IMG/VR virus record: IMGVR_UViG_3300009553_000082 | Coordinates: 1-25,762 of that record | DNA from: a virus | Direction: 5' to 3' (one strand) | DNA length: 25,762 bases | Shown here: in pieces, positions 1 through 6,213 of the stretch | Layout of the letters: the number at the start of each line of letters is the position of its first letter | Numbering within the stretch: the stretch's first letter is position 1 | The notes under the pieces: generated by a model | Seen by the model: the letters and a program-made list of their open reading frames with translations, nothing else | What the model was told of the DNA's origin: nothing | The model's database searches: none | Program-made: the position numbers and the translations under genes

Positions 1-9
1 CGCCACGGC

Positions 10-1095
10 ATGAGCGTGTGTATAGCTACACGTTCTACAGTGTATAACTTCACAACAGCAAAGGCGACGTTCCGTGACAAAGACTACACCGCCATCTATT
101 GTAACTATGATGACGAAGTGGTTGAACTCCCATTCACCACACACCTCGGAGCCAACTGGAAACTATGGCAAGCATATCGAGAGCTTTACACCAATGCCAA
201 GGATGAAGGAGGCGGAGTTTGCCTTGCTAATCCTGATGGTAGTCACAGTACTCACGACGTGTGTGTTCTTGTTGGTGGGGATAACATTGCTGAGCTTGTT
301 GTAATCTACAACAATCACAACAAGTACTTCCTCAATGACAACACACCTGTCATCTGCGAAGGCGACCGCATGCGTATCGTCGCCAAGAAACATGACGGCG
401 ACAACGTTGTCTACTATCGCACCATGTACACAGGTACCAAGTTAGACAAACCATCACACTTCACATACGACTACACTGCTAAGCAGGAGTTGACAGAAGA
501 TCGCACACTCGCACACCCGTGGATGTTACGTGAACACATTGGCGATGTGTGGACTGCTAACATGTCATACGACATGTTGATCGAACACCTACCACGTATA
601 TCAAAGATGGATGTCTATGAATACAACCTCGACACATCCTATCACCTTGTTGGGCCTAGCAAAGACTTCTTACGTGCATGTGCCTATCTCATCGAGCATC
701 ATCAATCGATGCCTATGTGGGCACGTGATCTATACACCAAGCAACTACCATTCGACAAACAGATCACAGTCTACCAACCAACGCGTCATCAACAGGCGTT
801 AGTCAAACGCGCCATCGCTGTGCTGCATCATCACCGATGTATGATCGACCCTACACTCGTTGTCTTGTGTGTATCACTGCCAGACGACACACTCGGCTAC
901 TACCGCGAAGGCATCATCTACATCTCCGAAGCTGTGTTCGACTTAGGCTTCGAGAAGTTGCTCGGCACTATGTACGAAGAATACCTCCACCACCACGAAC
1001 ACGTGTCAGACAACTCACGCCACATGCAGAACCTACTCATCGACAAGTGCGCTGCGTTGATGCTTGAGGTGTATGAGATAGACACAACGAATTGA
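10..1095 (+). CDS. Possible GHKL (HSP90/histidine-kinase-like) ATPase-fold phage protein, probably 5'-truncated
   Basis: 361 residues from the first visible ATG. The frame stays open to base 1 and no ribosome binding site precedes this ATG, so the true start is probably outside the window. Residues 52-68 contain RELYTNAKDEGG, which fits the N-box of GHKL ATPases (E58, N62, D65). The sequence before it (LPFTTHLG) and a later TEDRT stretch give the impression of a conserved phage family. The C-terminal part has a His-rich helix (EEYLHHHEH, about residues 324-332) resembling a metal-binding or protease-like segment, but no classical HExxH is present. I see no clear DxGxG box, so ATP binding is an inference. 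A copy of the dispersed palindrome lies inside the 5' end (33-47) and another lies just after the stop. Function in the phage is unknown. Confidence 0.6.
   Translation: MSVCIATRSTVYNFTTAKATFRDKDYTAIYCNYDDEVVELPFTTHLGANWKLWQAYRELYTNAKDEGGGVCLANPDGSHSTHDVCVLVGGDNIAELVVIYNNHNKYFLNDNTPVICEGDRMRIVAKKHDGDNVVYYRTMYTGTKLDKPSHFTYDYTAKQELTEDRTLAHPWMLREHIGDVWTANMSYDMLIEHLPRISKMDVYEYNLDTSYHLVGPSKDFLRACAYLIEHHQSMPMWARDLYTKQLPFDKQITVYQPTRHQQALVKRAIAVLHHHRCMIDPTLVVLCVSLPDDTLGYYREGIIYISEAVFDLGFEKLLGTMYEEYLHHHEHVSDNSRHMQNLLIDKCAALMLEVYEIDTTN
33..47. repeat. Dispersed palindrome, copy 1 (one mismatch)
   Basis: TTCTACAGTGTATAA, one base off the 15-bp consensus TTATACASTGTATAA. It lies inside the first gene, where it is read as S-T-V-Y. 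Confidence 0.6.
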
Positions 1096-1097
1096 CG

Positions 1098-1112
1098 TTA
1101 TACAGTGTATAG
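1098..1112. repeat. Dispersed palindrome, copy 2 (exact core)
   Basis: TTATACAGTGTATAG, with an exact 13-bp core at 1099-1111. It sits three bases after the stop codon of the first gene and directly before a GC-rich hairpin. Confidence 0.85.
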
Positions 1113-1113
1113 G

Positions 1114-1135
1114 CCCCGGTGCTCACGCATCGGGG
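1114..1135 (+). terminator. Hairpin after the first gene (terminator-like, no U-tract)
   Basis: Nine-bp stem CCCCGGTGC / GCATCGGGG with one G-T wobble and a 4-base loop TCAC. It follows the stop codon at 1095 by 18 bases. No run of T follows, so it is an atypical intrinsic terminator, a pause site or an mRNA end-stabiliser. It also argues against starting the next gene at 1119. Confidence 0.45.
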
Positions 1136-1169
1136 TCATGCATGCGACCGCCACTCTGAGGTACACGTG

Positions 1170-1343
1170 ATGAAGCGCAAACAACTCAACGAACTCACAG
1201 AAATGATCGACCGTCTACGCATGATGGCAGGCCTTAGTCCTAACATGCTGCCTGAAGATGCACACACACTGCTCGAAGCCGCAGACCTATTCGAACGCAT
1301 CCGTGATGAGTTCACACGAAAGCCAACAGATGATAGACAATGA
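1170..1343 (+). CDS. Small hypothetical protein (57 aa)
   Basis: 57-residue, mostly helical, charged protein beginning MKRKQLNEL. The ATG at 1170 is chosen over an upstream ATG at 1119 because the upstream one lies in the hairpin and lacks a ribosome binding site, while 1170 is preceded by TGAGG about nine bases away. No family is recognised. Its end overlaps the start of a predicted small membrane protein by 14 bases, which suggests a compact operon. Confidence 0.6.
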   Translation: MKRKQLNELTEMIDRLRMMAGLSPNMLPEDAHTLLEAADLFERIRDEFTRKPTDDRQ

Positions 1344-1485
1344 TCTCATCTACACCATCCAATGGTATGCATACTACTACAAGACCGAAGTCACATTGCT
1401 GTTGCTTGTGTACATGCTACCAATCATCGTCACCATTGTGGGAGTGAAGAGGTGGATAAGAAACCGATACCTGCACATGTCATAG
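1330..1485 (+). CDS. Small single-span membrane protein (51 aa)
   Basis: 51 residues, beginning MIDNDLIYTI. A hydrophobic stretch at about residues 19-39 (VTLLLLVYMLPIIVTIVG) is long enough for one membrane helix and is followed by a basic tail (KRWIRNR), predicting a cytoplasmic C-terminus. It overlaps the previous gene by 14 bases and the HNH gene by 34 bases. The ribosome binding site is weak (GAAAG around 1317-1321). The upstream in-frame ATG at 1258 would bury the start deep in the preceding gene and is less likely. It may be a small phage inner-membrane protein; no family is recognised. The long overlap with the next gene keeps confidence moderate. Confidence 0.5.
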   Translation: MIDNDLIYTIQWYAYYYKTEVTLLLLVYMLPIIVTIVGVKRWIRNRYLHMS

Positions 1486-2129
1486 AGCAACGTGCTAAGC
1501 AGAAACTACAACGCACCAAACCTCTGCGCGGCCGTCGTACACGTGGTGAAGACTACGACGTCTTTCGTCGCATCAACATGCACGATGGCAGTAAGGAACT
1601 ATGTTGGGAATGGCTTGGCGCACATGGCAAAGGCACACGTGAAGAGTACCGCCCGCGTGTCGTATTAGGCCGCACACACTACTACGTCTATCGCGTCGTC
1701 TTCGAACTTTATACAGGGTATAAGCTACAAAAGGGCGACGTCATTCGTCACTCATGCGACCACTCATGGTGCTGCAATCCTCACCACATAACCGTCGGTC
1801 GTCAGGCTGACAACGTACGTGACATGCTTGAACGTGAACGCGTAGGCATGAAGCACTTCCATGTCAAACGCATCATGCAGATGCTTGAGCTTGGTTGCAC
1901 CGCTGAGTTCGTAGCAGAGAAGATGCGCGAAGGTTACAACATGTCACTCGACGTTAGTGTGATACGCAAGATCCGACTACGTAAGGTGTACAAACACATC
2001 GCGTGGCCTTGGGGTGATGAGTACGCTGCACAACGACGCACACGTCTCAACGACCTCAAAAACAGCCGACTTGCAGGTGATCCTGCATGTGCTATAATAC
2101 ATAATCACACAAGCAAAGGAGACACGTGA
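1452..2129 (+). CDS. HNH endonuclease (HNH_3-like, possible homing endonuclease)
   Basis: 225 residues from a GTG start at 1452, preceded by GGAG at 1441-1444. A longer ATG start at 1362 would lie fully inside the membrane-protein gene and adds a Cys/His-rich stretch unlike the rest. The HNH core spans about residues 50-130: CWEWLG, then HxC at 100-102, CCNPHH at 107-112 and N121 of QADNVRDM. This order (H, C..CNP.H, N) is that of phage HNH endonucleases using a beta-beta-alpha-metal site to nick or cut DNA. Residues about 137-180 resemble a helix-turn-helix DNA-binding tail. Its stop overlaps the next start (TGATG), and a sigma70-type promoter for downstream genes lies in its 3' end. A palindrome copy lies inside it. 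Confidence 0.8.
   Translation: MDKKPIPAHVIEQRAKQKLQRTKPLRGRRTRGEDYDVFRRINMHDGSKELCWEWLGAHGKGTREEYRPRVVLGRTHYYVYRVVFELYTGYKLQKGDVIRHSCDHSWCCNPHHITVGRQADNVRDMLERERVGMKHFHVKRIMQMLELGCTAEFVAEKMREGYNMSLDVSVIRKIRLRKVYKHIAWPWGDEYAAQRRTRLNDLKNSRLAGDPACAIIHNHTSKGDT
1709..1723. repeat. Dispersed palindrome, copy 3 (one mismatch)
   Basis: TTATACAGGGTATAA, one mismatch in the right arm. It lies inside the HNH gene and is read as Y-T-G-Y. Confidence 0.65.
2071..2098 (+). promoter_or_regulatory. Sigma70-type promoter inside the end of the HNH gene
   Basis: TTGCAG (2071-2076), 16-bp spacer, TATAAT (2093-2098, a perfect -10 box). It lies 31 bases before the next ATG. The sequence from -35 to -10 matches another promoter at 5276-5303 in two 11-base blocks (TTGCAGGTGAT and CATGTGCTATA), so the two are related. 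The operator-like palindrome that overlaps the -10 of the other promoter is not intact here. Confidence 0.65.
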
Positions 2130-2590
2130 TGTCTACTACCAAGGCTAAGATCAACAAGAACGGCGTGACCGAACTCCCACTCGAAGCACGCGCTATACAC
2201 TGTATAACCGACTTCCCCGCTCCTGCCACTGTGCAAGACACAGTTGACCAACACGCTGCAGAGTTCTTAACCGCTTCGTTGTTACGTACACAGGCAGAGA
2301 AACGCTACGAAGCCATCAAGCGTCTCGTCATTGATGAACATCCCACACACGTTGCGATGGTGCGCAACTCCGCAGTGGAGATGATGCAGAAGTCAACCAC
2401 CAACCTCGTCGGTGTTGATTGGCAGCTTGACTTCGCAGCTAACAAGCCCGCCGTGCGTACGGACATCGATGAGTTGCGCACAGAGTTAGTCAGACAAGGT
2501 GTAAAGGTGGACATCATCGACGCAGCTATCAACAAGGTCAGTAAGAAGTCAATGCCCGCACTCGTGATCAGTGCCAAACCAGTGGTGTAA
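2129..2590 (+). CDS. Hypothetical early protein (153 aa)
   Basis: 153 residues beginning MSTTKAKINKNGV. Start ATG 2129 has a strong ribosome binding site AAAGGAG (2115-2121) seven bases upstream and overlaps the HNH stop by one base; a GTG three bases earlier is an unneeded alternative. The middle (about residues 50-90) is helical and charged, and the C-terminal part contains a short DIDELRTELVRQGVKVD helix. No family is recognised. It is the first gene after the 2071-2098 promoter and precedes genes for coiled-coil and DNA-binding proteins and nucleases, so a role in DNA metabolism is plausible but only inferred from position. Confidence 0.7.
   Translation: MSTTKAKINKNGVTELPLEARAIHCITDFPAPATVQDTVDQHAAEFLTASLLRTQAEKRYEAIKRLVIDEHPTHVAMVRNSAVEMMQKSTTNLVGVDWQLDFAANKPAVRTDIDELRTELVRQGVKVDIIDAAINKVSKKSMPALVISAKPVV
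2193..2207. repeat. Dispersed palindrome, copy 4 (exact core)
   Basis: CTATACACTGTATAA, exact core at 2194-2206. It lies 64 bases inside the 2129-2590 gene and is read as I-H-C-I. Confidence 0.85.
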
Positions 2591-2593
2591 CAT

Positions 2594-2983
2594 ATGACAG
2601 TCGACGACGATAACAAAGTCGTCAAGCTGCGCCAGCCTGCTGTAACAAGCAGTGCTGGCGTTTCTGTTGATGACGCTATCAATCCTCGCTCGTTGTTGAC
2701 GATGACAGACATCGAGCAAGACATGTTCTTACAACATCTACGCGAACGTCGCTTGCGTGTTGTAGAACTCATGCGCCAAGCTGCACGTGCTAAACAACAA
2801 ATCACCTCCGCCGCTGCGCTGATGAAGTTCGAAAAGAAACAAGATCAAGTGGAGAAACAACTAGAACGCACACACAAGGCGCTCGAAAAGCTTGAAGAAC
2901 TCGTATACGATATGCGTGCGCTCGCTCTACAATACACAGACATCGACATCGCTAATGTGAAAGAGGAGAAGACCAATGGTTAA
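2594..2983 (+). CDS. Coiled-coil hypothetical protein (129 aa)
   Basis: 129 residues. The N-terminal 35 residues look disordered. From about residue 45 to 110 the protein is a continuous charged helix (KKQDQVEKQLERTHKALEK) with heptad character, predicting a coiled coil and self-association. ATG 2594 follows the preceding stop by three bases and has no strong ribosome binding site, so translation is probably coupled. The end overlaps the next gene by 8 bases. No family recognised; it could be an accessory subunit for a neighbouring DNA enzyme. Confidence 0.7.
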   Translation: MTVDDDNKVVKLRQPAVTSSAGVSVDDAINPRSLLTMTDIEQDMFLQHLRERRLRVVELMRQAARAKQQITSAAALMKFEKKQDQVEKQLERTHKALEKLEELVYDMRALALQYTDIDIANVKEEKTNG

Positions 2984-3242
2984 CTACGTACAACGCGCAC
3001 GTGACGTTCGTGCATTGATCAAAGAACACGGCACTGAACGTGGTATGATTAAAGCTGTCGAACGTCTCGCAGAGGACAACGAGATGTTACGTCAGGAGAT
3101 GCAACAGATCGTACGCACAGTCGACAAGATGGCCGACATTGTAGCGAACATCGCAGCCGTAGGTGCTCGCCTGAAAGACGATTGGGCCGCCGTACGTAAA
3201 GCAATGCACCCTGACAACGAAGCTTCGGAGGACATTCACTGA
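2976..3242 (+). CDS. Helical hypothetical protein (88 aa)
   Basis: 88 residues beginning MVNYVQRARDVRAL. Start ATG 2976 has AGGAG at 2964-2968, seven bases away. The central part (about residues 25-60, AVERLAEDNEMLRQEM) has leucine/methionine heptads predicting a short coiled coil. It overlaps the preceding gene by 8 bases and shares one base with the next start (TGATG). No family recognised. Confidence 0.7.
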   Translation: MVNYVQRARDVRALIKEHGTERGMIKAVERLAEDNEMLRQEMQQIVRTVDKMADIVANIAAVGARLKDDWAAVRKAMHPDNEASEDIH

Positions 3243-3520
3243 TGTCAAACATCCCCCTCGCACGTGATATGATCGAAGCCGTTATACAGTGTATAGACGA
3301 CCCATCTCTTAAACGTCAATTGCGTAAAGCTGTGTCACTCATGACACGTGAGAAGTACATTCGCCACGCACGCCCTGTGTCACAGGTCATCACTGATGAG
3401 ATGAAGGCTAAAGTACACAAGCTACATGAGAACCTCAATCTGACAGAGACAGACATCGCTCGTCGCACAGGCTTACGCAATGCTGGTCGTGTGTCTGAGA
3501 TACTCAACGGTAAGAGGTGA
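3242..3520 (+). CDS. Small DNA-binding protein with C-terminal helix-turn-helix
   Basis: 92 residues. The last 26 residues (LTETDIARRTGL, then NAGRVSEILNGKR) fit a helix-turn-helix in which a short helix, a turn and a recognition helix ending in an ILNGKR-like tail are typical of XRE/resolvase-type domains. The N-terminal half is helical and basic and may dimerise. Start ATG 3242 has GGAGG at 3227-3231. A perfect-core copy of the dispersed palindrome lies 40 bases inside this gene, so it is one candidate for an autoregulated protein that binds the palindrome; nothing in the sequence proves that. An alternative role is as a replication or recombination accessory factor. Confidence 0.7.
   Translation: MSNIPLARDMIEAVIQCIDDPSLKRQLRKAVSLMTREKYIRHARPVSQVITDEMKAKVHKLHENLNLTETDIARRTGLRNAGRVSEILNGKR
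3282..3296. repeat. Dispersed palindrome, copy 5 (exact core)
   Basis: TTATACAGTGTATAG, exact core at 3283-3295, in the helix-turn-helix gene, read as I-Q-C-I. Confidence 0.85.
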
Positions 3521-3524
3521 TGTT

Positions 3525-4607
3525 GTGATCATACGTCCTACCACAGACACCACGATCCCGTGGGTAGACTACTCCACCCTAACAGCCGTGAACACATGCC
3601 CACGTTGGGGGATCATCAACTCTTGGCATGGTAAGCGTTTATCTGCTGGTGTCGAACGTGTACTAGCTCTCGAAGCTGGTCGCGCGATGCATGACGTCTT
3701 TGCAGCTTGTCGCTTCTTTGATCTTATACACAGTATAATGAACGACAAGAACGATGATGGAGGCAGGCTAGATGCTATCTACAAATATGCTGACCGTGTA
3801 TTCGCCAATGCACTACATCCTGATCGCTGGTCGCAGGCGCTCGCTTACTATCGTAGTAACGAAGACGCCGAAACTCGTTGCATGCAGATGGCTCTCAATC
3901 TCCTCGAAACATCAGGTTATCACGACGACCCCCGTGATGCACGTAGAACGCAGGCTAACCTTGAGAGTGCAGCTATCAACTATGTCCAACGCTATCCACT
4001 TGGTCGCTTCATACCAATCTGTAACTCCGACGCATCACGCATCGGCATAGAGATGCCATTCGACATCACACTACACAACAACAACCACGCTCCACTCATT
4101 CGCTTCATCGGCCGTGTTGATGCTGTGTGTGTAGACACACTACGTCCTAGCGACAAGACGCCTGAAGTACATGAGAACAAAACTGGCTCGCGCATCGACA
4201 CTGTATGGTCCAACTCCTTCGACACATCCAACCAAGTCACCGGCTACTGCGTCGCTATGTCATGCCTACTCGACATGCCTATACGCAACGTCGTCATGTG
4301 GGGTCTACAACTCCCTGTGCCTAAGTCATCCACATACAGCGACGGAATGATGCGCTACCCTACCTCACGCAACGAAGAAAGCTTCCACGAGTGGCAGTCA
4401 TGGGTCCGCCATTCGCTCGATGTTATCCATGCATACGAAGACGCACCTACAGACGCACCTATGTACACACACTCATGCAACCGTTACTTCCGCTCATGCT
4501 CGTTCATACCTCTATGCAGTGAGACATCAGAGCAACGCCGTCACATATACGACAACGAAATGACAACCGAACGCTGGTCGCCTCTAATGGAGACACTTGA
4601 TCCATGA
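3525..4607 (+). CDS. PD-(D/E)XK nuclease, RecB/Cas4-like with candidate Fe-S cysteines
   Basis: 360 residues from GTG 3525, which has AGAGG at 3513-3517. The upstream ATG at 3480 lies inside the preceding gene. The nuclease motifs are in order: H56 (AGRAMH), D199 (GRVDA), E217 and K219 (HENKT) and Q237/Y241 (QVTGY), the RecB-family active-site set. One cysteine near the N-terminus (C25, NTCPRW) and three near the C-terminus (C318, C325, C331) match the 1+3 layout of the Fe-S cluster clamp in Cas4 and AddB nucleases. It most likely resects or processes DNA ends for recombination or replication, beside the Sak4-like ATPase downstream. The stop overlaps the next start (ATGA). A palindrome copy is inside. 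Confidence 0.85.
   Translation: MIIRPTTDTTIPWVDYSTLTAVNTCPRWGIINSWHGKRLSAGVERVLALEAGRAMHDVFAACRFFDLIHSIMNDKNDDGGRLDAIYKYADRVFANALHPDRWSQALAYYRSNEDAETRCMQMALNLLETSGYHDDPRDARRTQANLESAAINYVQRYPLGRFIPICNSDASRIGIEMPFDITLHNNNHAPLIRFIGRVDAVCVDTLRPSDKTPEVHENKTGSRIDTVWSNSFDTSNQVTGYCVAMSCLLDMPIRNVVMWGLQLPVPKSSTYSDGMMRYPTSRNEESFHEWQSWVRHSLDVIHAYEDAPTDAPMYTHSCNRYFRSCSFIPLCSETSEQRRHIYDNEMTTERWSPLMETLDP
3724..3738. repeat. Dispersed palindrome, copy 6 (one mismatch)
   Basis: TTATACACAGTATAA, one mismatch next to the centre. It lies inside the nuclease gene and is read as I-H-S-I. Confidence 0.65.
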
Positions 4608-4804
4608 CTACAACAGACATCGTGAAACAGGCGCGCGACTATGCACGCAATCTAGGTGGGCCGCCAGAAGACTATTTGACATGGCAGCTTGCAGACGAGA
4701 TCGAGCGATTGCGCGCTGTTATTACGCGAGCAAAGGACGCCCTCCTTGACGGACAATCGACGCAACGGGTTCACGACCTATTGGTGAGTGCCCTCCATGA
4801 ATGA
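4604..4804 (+). CDS. Small protein of the DIV..DEIERLR type (66 aa)
   Basis: 66 residues beginning MTTTDIVKQARDYA. It contains ADEIERLR at about residues 30-37, the same motif that is repeated in the next gene, and both proteins open with a DIV-type N-terminus, so the two look like paralogues. Small proteins of this type are common accessory genes in phages of Proteobacteria; their function is unknown. Start ATG 4604 overlaps the nuclease stop by four bases. The base composition is richer in GC than the flanking genes, and no palindrome copy lies in it. Confidence 0.7.
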   Translation: MTTTDIVKQARDYARNLGGPPEDYLTWQLADEIERLRAVITRAKDALLDGQSTQRVHDLLVSALHE

Positions 4805-5162
4805 CATCGTAGAGCGGCTGCGCGGGTATGAAAATCCCGAACTGCGCGAGGCCGCCGACGAGATCGAGCGGCTGGAGAAAGTAATCGCTCTTATGATCCC
4901 TGAACGCAATCGAGATATTAACGAGATAGAGCGACTGCGCAACACGATCAAGAACTGCCCGCCAGTCTCCGAAAGCGAATACGTGCGCCGACTGGAGGAC
5001 GAGATCGAGCGGCTGCGGGAGGAGGTTCGCGTCGGTGCTGAGTTGATAGCAGAGGCGAATGGTGAGATCGAGCGGATCAACGCTGCTCGACATGCCGATA
5101 GTCAGCGCATGGTGCGGATGTCGGACGAGTACGAGGCGGCGCAGAACGAGATCGAGCGGCTG
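4697..5162 (+). repeat. Six copies of a 15-base EIERL-coding unit
   Basis: Variants of GAGATCGAGCGGCTG begin at 4697, 4860, 4923, 5001, 5064 and 5148, the first in the 4604 gene and the rest in the 4797 gene. All are in frame and encode EIER followed by L or I. In the second protein the spacings are 21, 26, 21 and 28 residues, three of them multiples of seven, as expected for a coiled coil. The near-identical codons suggest recent internal duplication. Confidence 0.7.
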
Positions 5163-5264
5163 CGTGAGGCGTTGAAGATCATCGCCGGTCGGCAGCAGTG
5201 CCTCGATAACTTGATGAGCAATGTAGATGTGGCCTGTGCAGCGTTGGATGGAGGTAAACCATAA
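4797..5264 (+). CDS. EIER-repeat coiled-coil protein (155 aa)
   Basis: 155 residues from ATG 4797, overlapping the previous gene by 8 bases; a GTG at 4788 is an alternative. The N-terminus (MNDIVERLRGYENPELREA) and the five EIER units at residues 22, 43, 69, 90 and 118 make an almost continuous charged coiled coil. Proteins with the DIVERLR...AADEIERL pattern are frequent, poorly characterised phage accessory proteins. GC content and codon choice (gcggctgcg) differ from the surrounding AC-rich genes, which points to separate acquisition of this two-gene block. No catalytic motif is visible. Confidence 0.75.
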   Translation: MNDIVERLRGYENPELREAADEIERLEKVIALMIPERNRDINEIERLRNTIKNCPPVSESEYVRRLEDEIERLREEVRVGAELIAEANGEIERINAARHADSQRMVRMSDEYEAAQNEIERLREALKIIAGRQQCLDNLMSNVDVACAALDGGKP

Positions 5265-5275
5265 CTGACGATGAG

Positions 5276-5303
5276 TTGCAGGTGATTACACATGTGCTAT
5301 ACT
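5276..5303 (+). promoter_or_regulatory. Sigma70-type promoter upstream of the Sak4-like gene
   Basis: TTGCAG (5276-5281), 16-bp spacer, TATACT (5298-5303). Between -35 and -10 it is almost the same as the promoter at 2071-2098. The -10 box is embedded in a palindrome copy at 5297-5311, so a protein bound there would block RNA polymerase. The start codon is 23 bases downstream of the -10 box. Confidence 0.65.
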
Positions 5304-5311
5304 ATGTATAA
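5297..5311. repeat. Dispersed palindrome, copy 7 (two mismatches), over a -10 box
   Basis: CTATACTATGTATAA, two mismatches in the 13-bp core. It fully covers the -10 box TATACT of the 5276-5303 promoter, the clearest operator-like placement in the window. Confidence 0.6.
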
Positions 5312-5326
5312 CATCAGGAAGGGGAG

Positions 5327-6106
5327 ATGATGGAATTAAAGATAGAACATCCAACAGACGCACCATCGCGCTTATCTATGATCCTGTGGGGTGATAGTGG
5401 TAGCGGCAAAACTACACTCGCTGCAACCGCTCCCGGTCGCAAGCTATTCCTCATGCTTGACCCTGATGGTGACATGAGTATTCGCAACATGCCCAATTGG
5501 CACCGTGTTAATCTGAGTAAAGAAAGTAGTGTGGACATCGTTAAGGAGGGAATGAAGCCTGACCCTTATACACTGTATAGCATGCTCGCTGACTTCGACA
5601 CCTTGATCATCGATAGCCTGACCAAGTTCAGTGAACATGCTCTTCAGTATGCAGTACGCGTTGCTCCCAAGAGTACAATCGAGCAACCCGGCCTCAATGG
5701 GTATGGTCTTCGTAACATAGCAGTGTCGTCGCTCATCTCCAACACCTTGCGTGTCACAGGTGCCTTGAACAAACACGTGATCTTCATTACGCATGAGAAG
5801 GATGCTGATCGAAACAACGATGGTGCCATCCTCAGCGTCGGGATGTTGCTTGGCGGGCAGCTTCCTAACATCGCTAGCAAGGACATCTCTGAAGTATGGA
5901 ACATTCGTGATGTCAATGGGGTCAGACATATCGCCATCCGTCCTGAACGTTTCCGTGCGCCGATGAAGTCACGCATGTTCGACATGACTGCACAGACGTC
6001 ATTCCCTCTACGCTACAACGCAAACACCAATGCTGGTCCTGCCATATCCACGTGGTGGCAGGACTACATCGCTGGCAACTTCGCAAAGTTACCAGTGCCT
6101 AAGTAG
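5327..6106 (+). CDS. Sak4-like RecA-fold ATPase (phage recombination)
   Basis: 259 residues. Walker A is GDSGSGKTT (residues 22-30), Walker B is TLIIDS (D96), and VIFITHE (H156) is the sensor-like strand. This set, the short length and the lack of any other domain fit the AAA_24/Sak4 family, single-domain RecA-like proteins thought to promote single-strand annealing together with a phage SSB. The next gene encodes a candidate ssDNA-binding protein and a RecB-like nuclease lies upstream, which supports that reading. Two ATG codons overlap at 5327 and 5330 behind AGGAAGGGGAG; 5327 is used here. Expression probably starts from the adjacent promoter and may be controlled by the palindrome over it. 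Confidence 0.85.
   Translation: MMELKIEHPTDAPSRLSMILWGDSGSGKTTLAATAPGRKLFLMLDPDGDMSIRNMPNWHRVNLSKESSVDIVKEGMKPDPYTLYSMLADFDTLIIDSLTKFSEHALQYAVRVAPKSTIEQPGLNGYGLRNIAVSSLISNTLRVTGALNKHVIFITHEKDADRNNDGAILSVGMLLGGQLPNIASKDISEVWNIRDVNGVRHIAIRPERFRAPMKSRMFDMTAQTSFPLRYNANTNAGPAISTWWQDYIAGNFAKLPVPK
5566..5580. repeat. Dispersed palindrome, copy 8 (exact core)
   Basis: TTATACACTGTATAG, exact core at 5567-5579, inside the Sak4-like gene, read as Y-T-L-Y. It lies about 260 bases downstream of copy 7. Confidence 0.85.
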
Positions 6107-6133
6107 CCACTATACATAGTGCCTACTCCTACG

Positions 6134-6169
6134 CACACAGACTAGACCTAGTGGCTTGCTACCTGTGTG
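6134..6169. other. Nested inverted repeats after the Sak4-like gene
   Basis: CACACAG (6134-6140) pairs with CTGTGTG (6163-6169) and encloses the small hairpin ACTAG-AC-CTAGT (6141-6152). There is no T-run. It may be a weak transcript-end structure in the 107-base gap before the next gene. Confidence 0.3.
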
Positions 6170-6174
6170 TGCAT

Positions 6175-6189
6175 GTATACAGTGTATAA
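6175..6189. repeat. Dispersed palindrome, copy 9 (exact core), upstream of the SSB-like gene
   Basis: GTATACAGTGTATAA, exact core at 6176-6188, 25 bases before the start codon of the next gene and just before its ribosome binding site, so it could act as an operator or affect translation. Confidence 0.85.
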
Positions 6190-6213
6190 GCCCGTAACAT
6201 AGGAGAACCCAAC

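Noticed and set aside
1092-1112. Promoter formed by TTGACG next to the palindrome
   Set aside because: No -10 box lies 16-18 bases downstream of TTGACG; that position falls in the GC-rich hairpin.
1362-1451. Longer ATG start for the HNH gene
   Set aside because: It would lie entirely within the membrane-protein gene, lacks a ribosome binding site, and adds residues unlike an HNH N-terminus; GTG 1452 has GGAG upstream.
2305-2805. Open frame of 166 codons on the - strand
   Set aside because: Opposite two + strand genes with good starts and coupling; no motif in its translation.
6110-6124. Possible extra palindrome copy CTATACATAGTGCCT
   Set aside because: Only the left arm matches; the right arm is lost, so it is not counted.
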